NCBI RefSeq assembly: GCF_014596565.1
Contig: NZ_NOIN01000006.1
Coordinates: 124,001-188,000, forward strand
From: Pseudomonas sp. PSB18
GTDB lineage: Bacteria; Pseudomonadota; Gammaproteobacteria; Pseudomonadales; Pseudomonadaceae
Reading direction: 5' to 3'
Length of the DNA stretch: 64,000 nucleotides
Each line of letters starts with the position of its first letter. The first letter of the stretch is position 1. The notes beneath the pieces are model-generated. The model saw only the letters and a program-made list of their open reading frames with translations, was not told the DNA's origin and searched no databases. A program made the translations under genes and the position numbers. Shown here one piece after another: positions 1-7,934 of this stretch.

Positions 1-167
1 TCACCTTCGATCTTCACTGCTTCCCGGGGGAACATGGCCGCTGCGTAAAACAGCGCGCCATGGTGCTTGCGACAGTCGAGACAGTGGCAGAGGCCGACCC
101 GATAAGGGCGGCCCGAAGCTTCGAAACGAACGTTGCCGCACAGGCAACCACCGGTGAATCGGTCCAT
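1..167 (-). CDS. GFA family protein, N-terminal part
   Basis: Only the first 55 or so codons are inside the window; the gene runs off the left edge. Reading leftward from the ATG at 167, the protein begins MDRFTGGCLCGNVRFEA and soon carries CHCLDCRKHHG. The spaced Cys motifs CLCG and CHCxxCRK are the zinc-binding signature of the GFA family (glutathione-dependent formaldehyde-activating enzyme / CENP-V fold). Members of this family are mostly of unproven function, so neither substrate nor pathway can be given. It is convergent with nothing visible and is 94 bases from the end of the next leftward gene. Confidence 0.85.
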   Translation of the reverse strand, partial: MDRFTGGCLCGNVRFEASGRPYRVGLCHCLDCRKHHGALFYAAAMFPREAVKIEG

Positions 168-261
168 GGTGCGTCTCCTCTGCAATCGAGCGGTGTAAAC
201 CTTCGACCGTCCTCGTTTCTACGGGTTTAATCCGTTGGTGCCCGGCAAGTCAGGCGCCTGT

Positions 262-1188
262 CTACATACCCCTTCGATCAGCAACCGGCGCATGCCCCGC
301 CATCAGTTCCACCATCCATTCGATGAACACCCTCAACCTGGCGCTGATATGCCGGTTCGGCGGATAAGCCAGGTAGAGCGGCATCGGATCGATGCGCCAC
401 GTTTCGAAAAGCGGCACCAGCTCGCCGTTCGCTTCGTGGGGCCTGGACATGTATCTGGGTAGCCACAGCACCCCCAGCCCCGCCAGGCCGGCCGCGAGGT
501 AGGCGTTGCCGTCGTCGACCGCCAGGGCGTAGCGCCCGTTGATGTGCAGGTGCTCATTAGCGTTGTGCATGGCATAGGGCACGGCTTTGCCGGTGCGGGC
601 CCAGAGGAAGCCGACGATACGATGCAGGGAGTCTTCGAGGTCTCGTGGATGCGCGGGAGTGCCGACGCGTGCCAGGTAGCTCGGCGCCGCGAAGACGCCC
701 AGCTCAAGATCACCGATGCGCCGGGCGATCAGCGACTGGTCCGTCAATTCGCCGCCGCGCACCACGCAATCGACGTTCTCATCGATGATGTCCACGATGC
801 GATCGCTGACGCCCATGTCGATCTGGATGTCCGGGTATCGCTCATGGAATGCCGGTAGCGCCGGCATCAGGATCAGTGCGGCCAGCGGGCTCGGGACGTC
901 TACCCGCAAGCGGCCCCTGGGCAAGGCCTGGGCATCGGACAGGCTGGTTTCGGCATCGTCCATGTCGGCGAGCAAGCGCAACACCCGTTGGTAATAGACA
1001 GCGCCCTGGGCGGTGACATTGACCTTGCGTGTCGTGCGGTTGAGCAGCTTGACCCGCAGGCGCGCCTCCAATTGCTGCACCAACTGGGTCACGGTGGTCT
1101 TGCTCATGTGCAGGGTCTCGGCGGCCTTGGTGAAGCTGCCCGCCTCCACCACTCGGACGAATGCCTGCATGGCGTCAAAACGATCCAT
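262..1188 (-). CDS. LysR-family transcriptional regulator
   Basis: A 308-residue protein with the standard LysR layout: an N-terminal winged helix-turn-helix (about residues 1-60, with FTKAAETLHMSKTTVTQLVQQLE as recognition region, split here as FTKAAETLHMSK and TTVTQLVQQLE) and a periplasmic-binding-like effector domain after residue 90. The start MDRFDAMQAF at 1188 is chosen over an upstream in-frame start at 1326, because LysR proteins begin directly before the HTH. It is transcribed away from the RidA-like gene at 1325, a layout in which LysR proteins usually control their neighbour. Effector unknown. Confidence 0.9.
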   Translation of the reverse strand: MDRFDAMQAFVRVVEAGSFTKAAETLHMSKTTVTQLVQQLEARLRVKLLNRTTRKVNVTAQGAVYYQRVLRLLADMDDAETSLSDAQALPRGRLRVDVPSPLAALILMPALPAFHERYPDIQIDMGVSDRIVDIIDENVDCVVRGGELTDQSLIARRIGDLELGVFAAPSYLARVGTPAHPRDLEDSLHRIVGFLWARTGKAVPYAMHNANEHLHINGRYALAVDDGNAYLAAGLAGLGVLWLPRYMSRPHEANGELVPLFETWRIDPMPLYLAYPPNRHISARLRVFIEWMVELMAGHAPVADRRGM

Positions 1189-1210
1189 TGCTGCTCCGCG
1201 TGTCGATGAT

Positions 1211-1229
1211 TGTTTGGATTTTACAAACA
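1211..1229. promoter_or_regulatory. Inverted repeat between divergent lysR and ridA-like genes
   Basis: TGTTTG, seven bases, CAAACA: perfect six-base arms lying 22 bases upstream of the LysR start and about 95 bases upstream of the RidA-like start. LysR proteins bind interrupted palindromes of the T-N11-A kind in just such divergent gaps, so this is the likely autoregulatory and activating site. This is an inference from position and symmetry. Confidence 0.45.
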
Positions 1230-1324
1230 GTGATCGCCAAGGTTGCGCGTTTATCGCCCGGGCACAAGCCCCTAGAGTGACTTCATCGTTGATTTCCCTA
1301 CCCTGATTCCGATGGAGGTTCCCC

Positions 1325-1726
1325 ATGACATCGCGTGATGTAGTTTTCCCACCTGGACGCCAAGCACTTTACGAGCGTAATCGTTATTCGCCGGCGATCC
1401 GGTCCAATGGTTTTCTCTTCGTATCGGGACAAGTCGGCAGCACCGACGACGGTTCGCCGGAAGCCGATCTGGAGGTTCAGGTCCGGCGTGCGTTCACGAA
1501 CCTGGAGGCGATTCTCGCCGCTGCCGATTGCACCTTTGACGATGTGGTGGACGTCACCGTTTTCATCGTCGACCCCGAATCGAAGTTCGAGACGATCTGG
1601 AAAGTGGTGCCTGAATTCTGGGGCAACGCACCGCACCCGACACTGACGGCGGTCGGCGTGACGTGGCTGTATGGGTTTCAGTTCGAAATCAAGGTGATTG
1701 CCAGGTTGCCTGACGCTGGGCGGTGA
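1325..1726 (+). CDS. RidA (YjgF/YER057c/UK114) family protein
   Basis: A 133-residue protein of the RidA fold, seen from SNGFLFVSGQVG, the FTNLEAILAAADCTFDDVV region and the C-terminal FEIKVIARLP strand. RidA enzymes hydrolyse reactive imine/enamine intermediates such as 2-aminoacrylate. In the active RidA enzymes a conserved Arg precedes the last strands (context PxRxxVxV); here that stretch reads TAVGVTWLYGF and the Arg is not evident, so it probably belongs to a RidA subgroup with a different role. It faces the LysR gene on the other strand and may be its target. Confidence 0.85.
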   Translation: MTSRDVVFPPGRQALYERNRYSPAIRSNGFLFVSGQVGSTDDGSPEADLEVQVRRAFTNLEAILAAADCTFDDVVDVTVFIVDPESKFETIWKVVPEFWGNAPHPTLTAVGVTWLYGFQFEIKVIARLPDAGR

Positions 1727-1740
1727 GTCAGTGATGATGC

Positions 1741-1838
1741 CATCGCGAGCAGGCTCGCTCCCACAGGGTTTTGAGGGTGCTGCGGGTACCGAGCCCACTG
1801 AAGATCCACTGTGGGAGCGAGCCTGCTCGCGATAGCGG
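1741..1838. repeat. REP doublet (Pseudomonas type)
   Basis: Two copies of the palindrome unit in opposite orientation: ATCGCGAGCAGGCTCGCTCC at about 1742-1761 and its reverse GTGGGAGCGAGCCTGCTCGC at 1811-1830. They sit between the stop codons of two convergent genes. Confidence 0.9.
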
Positions 1839-1842
1839 TCGG

Positions 1843-2322
1843 CTAGCCTTTCAGCGCCGCTTCAATCGCTGCGACGTCGATCTTGGTCATTTGCATCATG
1901 GCCTCGAACGCGCGCTTGGCGGCTGCCTTGTCGGGGCCGGCGACGGCGTCGGTCAGGACGCGCGGGCTGATCTGCCATGACAGGCCCCACTTGTCCTTGC
2001 ACCAGCCGCAGACACTTTCCTCGCCGCCGTTCCCGACAATCGCGTTCCAGAAACGGTCGGTTTCGGCCTGGTCATCGGTGGACACCTGGAACGAGAAGGA
2101 CTCGTTGTGCTTGAACACCGGGCCGCCGTTCAGCCCGATGCAGGGAATGCCCATCACGGTGAACTCCACCGTCAACACATCGCCTTCCTTGCCCGATGGA
2201 TAATCGCCAGGCGCGTGATGGACCGCGTGTACCGCGCTGTCTGGAAACGTCGCGGCATAGAACTGCGCCGCTCCCAGGGCATCGCCTTCGTACCAGAGAC
2301 AGATCCTGTTCTTGTTGTTCAT
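1843..2322 (-). CDS. VOC family protein (PhnB-like)
   Basis: A 159-residue protein starting MNNKNRICLWYEGDALGAAQFY, with features of the PhnB / 3-demethylubiquinone-9 3-methyltransferase-like branch of the vicinal oxygen chelate fold: LWYEGDALGAAQFYAATFPDS near the N-terminus, FMxxG-type GIPCIGLNGGP, and CGWCKDKWGLSWQISP near the C-terminus. Despite the Pfam-style name these proteins are not shown to be methyltransferases. The Cys residues in CGWC are typical of this subgroup. The gene is single, convergent with the RidA-like gene. Confidence 0.88.
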   Translation of the reverse strand: MNNKNRICLWYEGDALGAAQFYAATFPDSAVHAVHHAPGDYPSGKEGDVLTVEFTVMGIPCIGLNGGPVFKHNESFSFQVSTDDQAETDRFWNAIVGNGGEESVCGWCKDKWGLSWQISPRVLTDAVAGPDKAAAKRAFEAMMQMTKIDVAAIEAALKG

Positions 2323-2462
2323 CCGGCTTCTCCGAGAGGGATTGGTCGGTGCAGTCTAGCAGCGCACTTTTTCCGGCATCGATCAGGTGATGGACGGTTT
2401 TTACCTCGGACGCCGCTTGCTGAAAACCGCGGTGACGGATCACCACGGCTCTCTCAGGTCGA

Positions 2463-3764
2463 TCAGGTAAACAGCTCCACCCCCAACTGGAACGCCACCC
2501 ACAGTGCCAGGCCCGTGGCAAAGGCCAGCGCAATGTTCTCGAACAGGTTGTTGCGGTATTCCTTGCCCAATAACGACTTCTGGTTGGACATGATCAGCAG
2601 GCCCAGGGAAATGACCGGCAAGCCGACGATATTCAAGGCATTGACGCCGATGGTCAGCGTGACGAAGTCCGGCATGCCGGGCAGTGACCAGACCAGCGGG
2701 GTCACGAGGATGAACAACATGAACCATTTGTGCGCCGGGTCACGGTGGAACTCTTTGCCATAGCGTTCCCGACGTTCGGGCCGCACGTGCTGGAAGGCGT
2801 CGGTGATGAGCATCGGGAATGCCGTGGTCTTGCCCGAAATGCTGGCGAACAACGTGGCGAACACCCCGACGAAAAAGACGTACCAACCGATCGGGCCGAA
2901 GAACATCTCCAGCGCCTTGCCCAGATCCCCCAGGGTGTTGACCTCGATGCCATTGGGTCGCAGGATTTCCGCACCGACGATCCAGATCGCCAGATTGATG
3001 ACGATCCCGACGAACACCGCGAACAGCAGGTCGTTGCGCTGGACGCGCTTGTGCTCCGGGCCAGTCCAGCCCTTCTGGCGCATGACATACGGGTGCACGA
3101 AGTTGGCGATGGAGCCCGCGACCGCACCGATCACCGAAACAGCCACCAGCAGCGCACCGTGCACGCCTTCGTCGGGAGGAATACTGAAGCCGATGGTGCC
3201 TTTGACGATGCCGGCGACATCCGGGCCGGACATGACGGCCAGGGCCAGGAACGCCAACGTCATGATCGCCAACAGCGCTTTCATCACCCCTTCGATCATC
3301 GAGTAGATATTGCGCCCAACCAGCAGCCACACCGCCAGCACCACCGCCACCGAACAGAGCAACGGGCGGTCGATCTTCAACAACATGGCCAACGCCTCTC
3401 CGGCGCCCTTGATCATGTAGGCATTCATCAAATGCCCCATCAGCAGCGCGTAAACCAACAGGAACCAGGCGAAAAACGGATTGAGTTGGGCGTAGCCCTG
3501 CAGGATGGTCATGCCCTGGTTATTGCAGAGCTGGAAGCGCGCGATGATGTTGACGATCAGGAATCGCAACAGCAAGGACACCGCCAGCACCCACATCATG
3601 GCGTAGCCATAGTTCGCACCGGCCACGGAAGAGGTGATGAGGTCGCCTGCGCCCAGCCACGCCAATACCGCGATGATGCCGGGGCCAAGCAGCTTCAATA
3701 GGCGCATGAAACGGCTTTGCGTGGACGTGGCGGCCTGATCCTTGACGGAAGGGATGCTCGTCAT
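2463..3764 (-). CDS. NRAMP-like transporter lacking canonical metal motif
   Basis: A 433-residue integral membrane protein with about eleven hydrophobic segments, related to the NRAMP (Mn/Fe transporter) family by the TM1 region (GPGIIAVLAWLGAGD, residues 27-41) and the TM6 region (about 209-230). The motif that binds metal in NRAMPs, DPGN in TM1, is GAGD here, and the Met-Pro-His of TM6 is replaced by a stretch reading AGSIANFVHPY. It is therefore a divergent member whose substrate cannot be assumed to be Mn or Fe. An ATG with a GGAG ribosome site lies at 3764. The upstream gap carries a GntR-type operator shared with a lactonase gene at 29 kb. Confidence 0.82.
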   Translation of the reverse strand: MTSIPSVKDQAATSTQSRFMRLLKLLGPGIIAVLAWLGAGDLITSSVAGANYGYAMMWVLAVSLLLRFLIVNIIARFQLCNNQGMTILQGYAQLNPFFAWFLLVYALLMGHLMNAYMIKGAGEALAMLLKIDRPLLCSVAVVLAVWLLVGRNIYSMIEGVMKALLAIMTLAFLALAVMSGPDVAGIVKGTIGFSIPPDEGVHGALLVAVSVIGAVAGSIANFVHPYVMRQKGWTGPEHKRVQRNDLLFAVFVGIVINLAIWIVGAEILRPNGIEVNTLGDLGKALEMFFGPIGWYVFFVGVFATLFASISGKTTAFPMLITDAFQHVRPERRERYGKEFHRDPAHKWFMLFILVTPLVWSLPGMPDFVTLTIGVNALNIVGLPVISLGLLIMSNQKSLLGKEYRNNLFENIALAFATGLALWVAFQLGVELFT

Positions 3765-3821
3765 GATGGAGTCTCCGTTTATTTTTTTTGTAAGAAACGG
3801 AGACAGTCGAACACACTACAT

Positions 3822-3838
3822 ATGACATCGTACAACAT
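3822..3838 (-). promoter_or_regulatory. Putative FadR/GntR-type operator, site A
   Basis: Read on the minus strand this is ATGTTGTACGATGTCAT, about 60 bases upstream of the NRAMP-like start codon. The core TTGTACGATGTC is repeated exactly at 29220-29231, in front of the SMP-30 gene at nearly the same distance, and a related palindrome is at 29366-29378. The pattern resembles the FadR-subfamily GntR consensus TNGTNNNACNA. Confidence 0.5.
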
Positions 3839-3921
3839 CGAACTGTGTAAAAATGTTTCTTGTTGCACGTCGCCAGATGCGTGGGCGGAGCGAGACGTTT
3901 CCCCACTGCCAGCGCCCCCGG

Positions 3922-4158
3922 CTATGCCGTCACCCGCTCCCCCTGCGCCATCATCCAGCGAATCAGGTGCGTCATCGACACCTGGTGATGCTGGATGACG
4001 CACTCACCGTTTTGCTCATGGCGATAGCGTTCGATGTAACGGCTGAGCACCACATGACGGCCATCCTCCGCCAGCCGCAGTTCAACCTCGCGGCACTGTA
4101 GGCCCCCCTGGCTGAGCGCCTTCATGCTTCGCCGCAGGATCAAGGCATCGTTAGTCAT
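3922..4158 (-). CDS. Small conserved-looking protein of unknown function
   Basis: A 78-residue soluble protein, MTNDALILRRSM..., rich in charged and His residues (HHQVSMTHLIRWMM). I recognise no domain. Its start codon overlaps the last 8 bases of the MlaA-type lipoprotein gene upstream, so the two are almost certainly co-transcribed and probably translationally coupled. That coupling, rather than any motif, is the reason to believe it is real. A role linked to the lipoprotein is possible but not shown. Confidence 0.6.
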   Translation of the reverse strand: MTNDALILRRSMKALSQGGLQCREVELRLAEDGRHVVLSRYIERYRHEQNGECVIQHHQVSMTHLIRWMMAQGERVTA

Positions 4159-4927
4159 CGCCCTGCCCTCCCTGGCATTGAGGGGTCACCGCCCCTAGCT
4201 TGCCCTGCGCGACAAAATCGGCGCGTTGCTGTGCCACCGCATCACGCAAGGCCACGTAGTAATCCGGCTGGGTCCGCAGTTGGTCCGTCAGTGGCAGTGC
4301 CTGGGCGCGGCCATCGACGATGCCGCCTGCGGTATTGATCGTGCCCAGGGTGTCGACGGTGCTGCTGTTGTCGCCAAACGGGTCGACCGCGAAACTGATC
4401 ACCTTGCCGGTGGCGTCTCTCAGGTTGGCCGTCCCCAGCAGCGGCAATTCCACCGTCGGCCCCGGGGAGAGGTTCCAGACGCCGAAGGTCTGGCCGAAAT
4501 CGGCCTTGTGGCGCTCGATGCCGAGTTTGCCCGACACGTCGATCAGGCCGACGATGCCGGCCGTGGTGTTGATGACAAACCGCCCCAAGGTATTGACCGA
4601 ACGCTGTGCATTGCCTTGCAGCAGGTCGTTGATGAACACCTTGGGCTCTCCGAAGTTCGCCACGAAGTTGTGCATGCCGGTCTGCATGGCATCCGGAAGA
4701 TGGCGATAACCACGAGCGATGGGGGCCAGTGCGTAGTCGTCTACGGTGCGGTTGAAGGCGAAGATGCCGCGGTTGACGGGTTGTCCGGGATCGTAAACGG
4801 TGTACGGAACACTCTCGCAACTGCCAGGCTTTGCAGCGGGTGTGCTGGTGCAGCCGCTGGCGAGTGCGGCGAGCATGATGACCACGGAGTAACGGACGCG
4901 GAGCGAGGCGGGATCGGTGAGCGGCAT
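4151..4927 (-). CDS. MlaA/VacJ family outer-membrane lipoprotein
   Basis: A 258-residue lipoprotein. The start at 4927 (MPLTDPASLR) gives a signal peptide ending ALASGC with the acylated Cys at residue 26; an upstream in-frame start at 5071 would put the lipobox too deep. The mature part matches MlaA: DPGQPVNRGIFAFN, NFGEPKVFINDLLQG, LGRFVINTTAGIVGLIDV, FGQTFGVWNLSPGPTVELPLLG. MlaA removes mislocalised phospholipids from the outer leaflet of the outer membrane and passes them to the Mla system. No mlaBCDEF genes are nearby, so it may be a paralogue. Confidence 0.9.
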   Translation of the reverse strand: MPLTDPASLRVRYSVVIMLAALASGCTSTPAAKPGSCESVPYTVYDPGQPVNRGIFAFNRTVDDYALAPIARGYRHLPDAMQTGMHNFVANFGEPKVFINDLLQGNAQRSVNTLGRFVINTTAGIVGLIDVSGKLGIERHKADFGQTFGVWNLSPGPTVELPLLGTANLRDATGKVISFAVDPFGDNSSTVDTLGTINTAGGIVDGRAQALPLTDQLRTQPDYYVALRDAVAQQRADFVAQGKLGAVTPQCQGGQGDD

Positions 4928-5256
4928 ACAGGGCTGTCTCGGCAAGGAATGGGCGATGCCGGTCAGTCGAGGAGTGATGCCATTCACAGTTCCCGTGGGA
5001 GCCAAGCTTGCTCGCGATAGCGGTGGTTCAGCCAACATCTTTATCAACTGACCAGCCACTATCGCGAGCAAGCTCGACTCCCACAGGTTCTGCGCTCAAC
5101 GGGACGGGCATTGGGCAATCCTGCCGCTGTTTTCTTGCCTGGAGATTTCCGGAATATTGCCCGCCGGCAACTTCATTGCAGGATTGAAATATATGACGCA
5201 GGGCCCGGATTGACCCTAGTATCGCTCCCTGTATCCATGACCCTGACGTACCCACC
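4928..5256. other. Intergenic gap with REP doublet and divergent promoters
   Basis: 329 bases between the MlaA-type gene (leftward) and the response regulator (rightward). It holds the REP doublet at 4995-5087; the rest, 5090-5256, must carry the promoter of the two-component operon. I could not pick a convincing -35/-10 pair. Confidence 0.6.
4995..5087. repeat. REP doublet (Pseudomonas type)
   Basis: GTGGGAGCCAAGCTTGCTCG at 4995 and its inverted partner ATCGCGAGCAAGCTCGACTC near 5060. This is the variant with AAGCTT in the stem. Confidence 0.88.
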
Positions 5257-5967
5257 GTGAGCCATTTACTACTGGTGGACGATGACCTCGAAGTCCTCGC
5301 CCTCTTACGCAAATTCCTCGAACAACATGGCTACAGCGTCGATGTGGCCGCCGACGGTGCAGCCCTGTGGCAGGCGGTCGAGCGTCAATTGCCGGACCTG
5401 ATCATCCTCGACGTCATGTTGCCAGGAGACAACGGCCTGGTGCTCTGCCAGCGACTGCGGTCCGAGCACAGGGTCGGCATCATCATGCTTACCGCCATGG
5501 GCGAGTTGAGCGACCGGGTCGTTGGCCTGGAGATGGGCGCTGACGATTACCTGACCAAACCTTTCGACGCCCGGGAACTGCTGGCCCGGGTGCGGGCCGT
5601 GCTCAGGCGTACCGGCGAAGCCAGGGGCACGCCGAACGACGCCTCGCGACCGGTCCTGGAGTTCGAAAAGTGGCAGCTGGACGTCACCCGGCGTGAATTG
5701 CGCTCCCCGGACAAGGTCATGATTCCGCTGTCCGCGGGTGAGTTCGAACTGTTGCTGGTATTCGCCGAGCACCCGCGCCGGGTGCTGAGCCGCCAACAAT
5801 TGCTGGATCTGGCGCGGGGCGAAACCTTCGATGCGTTTGACCGGAGCATCGACGTCCAGGTCAGCCGCTTGCGTCGCAAACTGGAGACCGATATCAGCGG
5901 CGCGTCGATGATCCGCACCGTGCGCAACAGCGGCTACTACTTCAGCCCCCAGGTGGTGAAACGATGA
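5257..5967 (+). CDS. OmpR-family response regulator
   Basis: A 236-residue regulator: receiver domain at about 1-118 and OmpR/PhoB winged-helix DNA-binding domain at about 140-232. The receiver has the acidic pocket (Asp8-Asp10), the phospho-acceptor Asp52 in LIILDVMLPG, Thr79 and Lys101 in YLTKPFDA. The start is GTG at 5257, reading MSHLLLVDDD. The next gene, its histidine kinase partner, overlaps by four bases (ATGA). The pair looks like the OmpR/EnvZ class; the signal is unknown. Confidence 0.94.
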   Translation: MSHLLLVDDDLEVLALLRKFLEQHGYSVDVAADGAALWQAVERQLPDLIILDVMLPGDNGLVLCQRLRSEHRVGIIMLTAMGELSDRVVGLEMGADDYLTKPFDARELLARVRAVLRRTGEARGTPNDASRPVLEFEKWQLDVTRRELRSPDKVMIPLSAGEFELLLVFAEHPRRVLSRQQLLDLARGETFDAFDRSIDVQVSRLRRKLETDISGASMIRTVRNSGYYFSPQVVKR

Positions 5968-7313
5968 AACCGCCGAGCCCCGGCACCCGCCGCCCGCGCG
6001 ATACCCTGGCGCGCTGGATCGCCCTGACCACCCTGGTTGCCATGCTGACGCTGCTGGCCCTGAACGCGTTGTTCAGCCAACTGGCCGGAGCCTGGGCACG
6101 CCCGCCCCTGATGGAAACCGGCCTGTTTGAAAAGATCTCCGCCATCGCGCGCATCATCGACTCGGCAGCGCTTGAACAGCGGCCCGCCATTGCCAAGGCC
6201 GCCAGCGACCGGGAATTCACCACCCAATGGCTGCAAGACCATGACGAGGCGCGAGTGCCGGTGGTCGACGACGACCCGGAATACAGCGACGGCGCGGCAC
6301 GGCTGCGCCAGCAACTGGGCAGGCCCGATGCACGGATAGAAGGCTACGAGCCGAGCGACTGGCCCGCCGGCCAGCCCGGCGGGCGCTACGCCGCGCTGAT
6401 CGAGCTGAGCGACCATTCATGGGTGATGTTTTCCATGCCCGCGCGCAACTGGGGGCTGGAGGAGTGGGAGCGCAATCTGATCATCATCGCGCTGATCCTG
6501 CTGTCGGCATTCATCGTCGCGCTGGTTGCCACCCGGCACCTGGCCGCGCCACTGGAGCGTTTCGCCGAAGGCGCCAGGCGTTTCGGCGTGGACCACAAGG
6601 CACCGCCCATTCCGGTCATCGGCCCCTACGAAATCCGCCAGGCCATTCTCGCCTTCAACGCCATGCAGGCCCAGCTCAAGCACTTCATCGAAGACCGCAC
6701 GCAAATGCTCGCCGCCATCTCCCATGACCTGCGCGCGCCGTTGACCCGCATGCGCCTGCGCGGGGAATTCATCGAGGACACCGAGCAGCAATCCCGGTTG
6801 TTCAGGGACGTGGACGAGATGCAGGCGATGGTCAATTCGGCCCTGGAGTTTTTCCGCGACGATGCACGGCTCGAACATGCCACCGCCTTCGATCTGGCTG
6901 AGCTGCTGCACACCGTCGTCGACGATTTCAAGGACGCCGGCAGCGAGGTTGCCTTCGAGGGCGCACCCCGCTTCGTTTACGTAGGCAGGCCTATCGGGCT
7001 CAAGCGAGCGTTGGTGAACCTGATCGACAACGCGATCAAATATGGCGCAGAGCCCAGTGTCCAGCTCAAGGCCTGGAGCGACCACGTTGAAATCCGCATT
7101 CTGGATCGGGGTCCGGGCATCGAGGCCAAGTACCACGAGCAGGTCTTCACCCCGTTCTTTCGTCTCGAAGGCTCGCGCAACAAGAACACCGGAGGCGTCG
7201 GGCTCGGCCTCTCGGCGGCGCGGGCGACCGTGCTCGAACACGGTGGAACGTTGACCCTCGGTAATCGGCGCGATGGCGGGCTGGAAGTGACGATTTCGCT
7301 GCCATTGAGCTGA
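5964..7313 (+). CDS. Sensor histidine kinase, EnvZ-like
   Basis: A 449-residue membrane kinase. Two membrane segments (about 18-40 and 171-191) enclose a periplasmic sensor of some 130 residues; a HAMP linker follows at about 190-245. The phospho-acceptor His254 is in AAISHDLRAPLTRMR, then the ATPase boxes N (LVNLIDNAIKYG), G1 (DRGPGI) and G2 (GVGLGLS). It starts inside the response regulator stop codon (ATGA), so the two proteins are made together. The periplasmic domain is not one I recognise, so the stimulus is not predicted. Confidence 0.94.
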   Translation: MKPPSPGTRRPRDTLARWIALTTLVAMLTLLALNALFSQLAGAWARPPLMETGLFEKISAIARIIDSAALEQRPAIAKAASDREFTTQWLQDHDEARVPVVDDDPEYSDGAARLRQQLGRPDARIEGYEPSDWPAGQPGGRYAALIELSDHSWVMFSMPARNWGLEEWERNLIIIALILLSAFIVALVATRHLAAPLERFAEGARRFGVDHKAPPIPVIGPYEIRQAILAFNAMQAQLKHFIEDRTQMLAAISHDLRAPLTRMRLRGEFIEDTEQQSRLFRDVDEMQAMVNSALEFFRDDARLEHATAFDLAELLHTVVDDFKDAGSEVAFEGAPRFVYVGRPIGLKRALVNLIDNAIKYGAEPSVQLKAWSDHVEIRILDRGPGIEAKYHEQVFTPFFRLEGSRNKNTGGVGLGLSAARATVLEHGGTLTLGNRRDGGLEVTISLPLS

Positions 7314-7411
7314 CCACTGCGGACCCGTTGGCAAACAAAGCCTAAACAACCGGGGCCATCCTCGGTAGGATGGCCGGCCTTTCCGCCTGGACCCGCCCTG
7401 GAATCGCCCCG

Positions 7412-7933
7412 ATGATCCTGATTGTCTACGCCCACCCCTACCCCGACCAGTCGCGGGTCAACCAGCAGATGCTCGAACGAGCCTCCAGTCTTCCGGACGT
7501 GGTCGTACGGTCCCTCTACGATCTCTACCCGGATTTCGACATCGACGTCGACGCCGAACAGCGCGTCGTCGAGCAGGCGGACCTGATCGTCCTCCAGCAC
7601 CCGATGTACTGGTACAGCATGCCGCCCCTGCTGAAATTGTGGATCGACAAGGTGTTCACCCATGGTTGGGCATACGGCAAAGGCTCCACGGCATTGAAGG
7701 ACAAGAGCCTGCTGTGGGCCGTCACCACGGGTGGCGAGCCCGACCATTTCGAGATCGGTGCCCATCCGGGCTTCTCCGTGTTGGCCCAGCCCCTCCATGC
7801 AACGGCTGTCTATTGCCGCATGCGCTGGCTGGATCCGGTCGTCGTCCATGGCGCCTATGCCGCCGAAACGCAAGCCCAACACGTACAAATCGAACACTAC
7901 CGCGCCCGCCTAGCCTCCTGGAAGGAAGATTGA
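7412..7933 (+). CDS. kefF: NAD(P)H-dependent oxidoreductase, KefF-like
   Basis: A 173-residue flavodoxin-fold quinone reductase. MILIVYAHPYPDQSRVNQ is the FMN-binding start of the family, followed by DLIVLQHPMYWYSMPPLLK and VFTHGWAYG. The ATG at 7412 is chosen because it opens on the first beta strand; an upstream in-frame start at 7370 would add a non-homologous tail. The stop is one base from the start of the KefC-like antiporter, and KefF is known as the ancillary activator of KefC, which supports this name over a general quinone reductase. Confidence 0.88.
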   Translation: MILIVYAHPYPDQSRVNQQMLERASSLPDVVVRSLYDLYPDFDIDVDAEQRVVEQADLIVLQHPMYWYSMPPLLKLWIDKVFTHGWAYGKGSTALKDKSLLWAVTTGGEPDHFEIGAHPGFSVLAQPLHATAVYCRMRWLDPVVVHGAYAAETQAQHVQIEHYRARLASWKED

Positions 7934-7934
7934 A

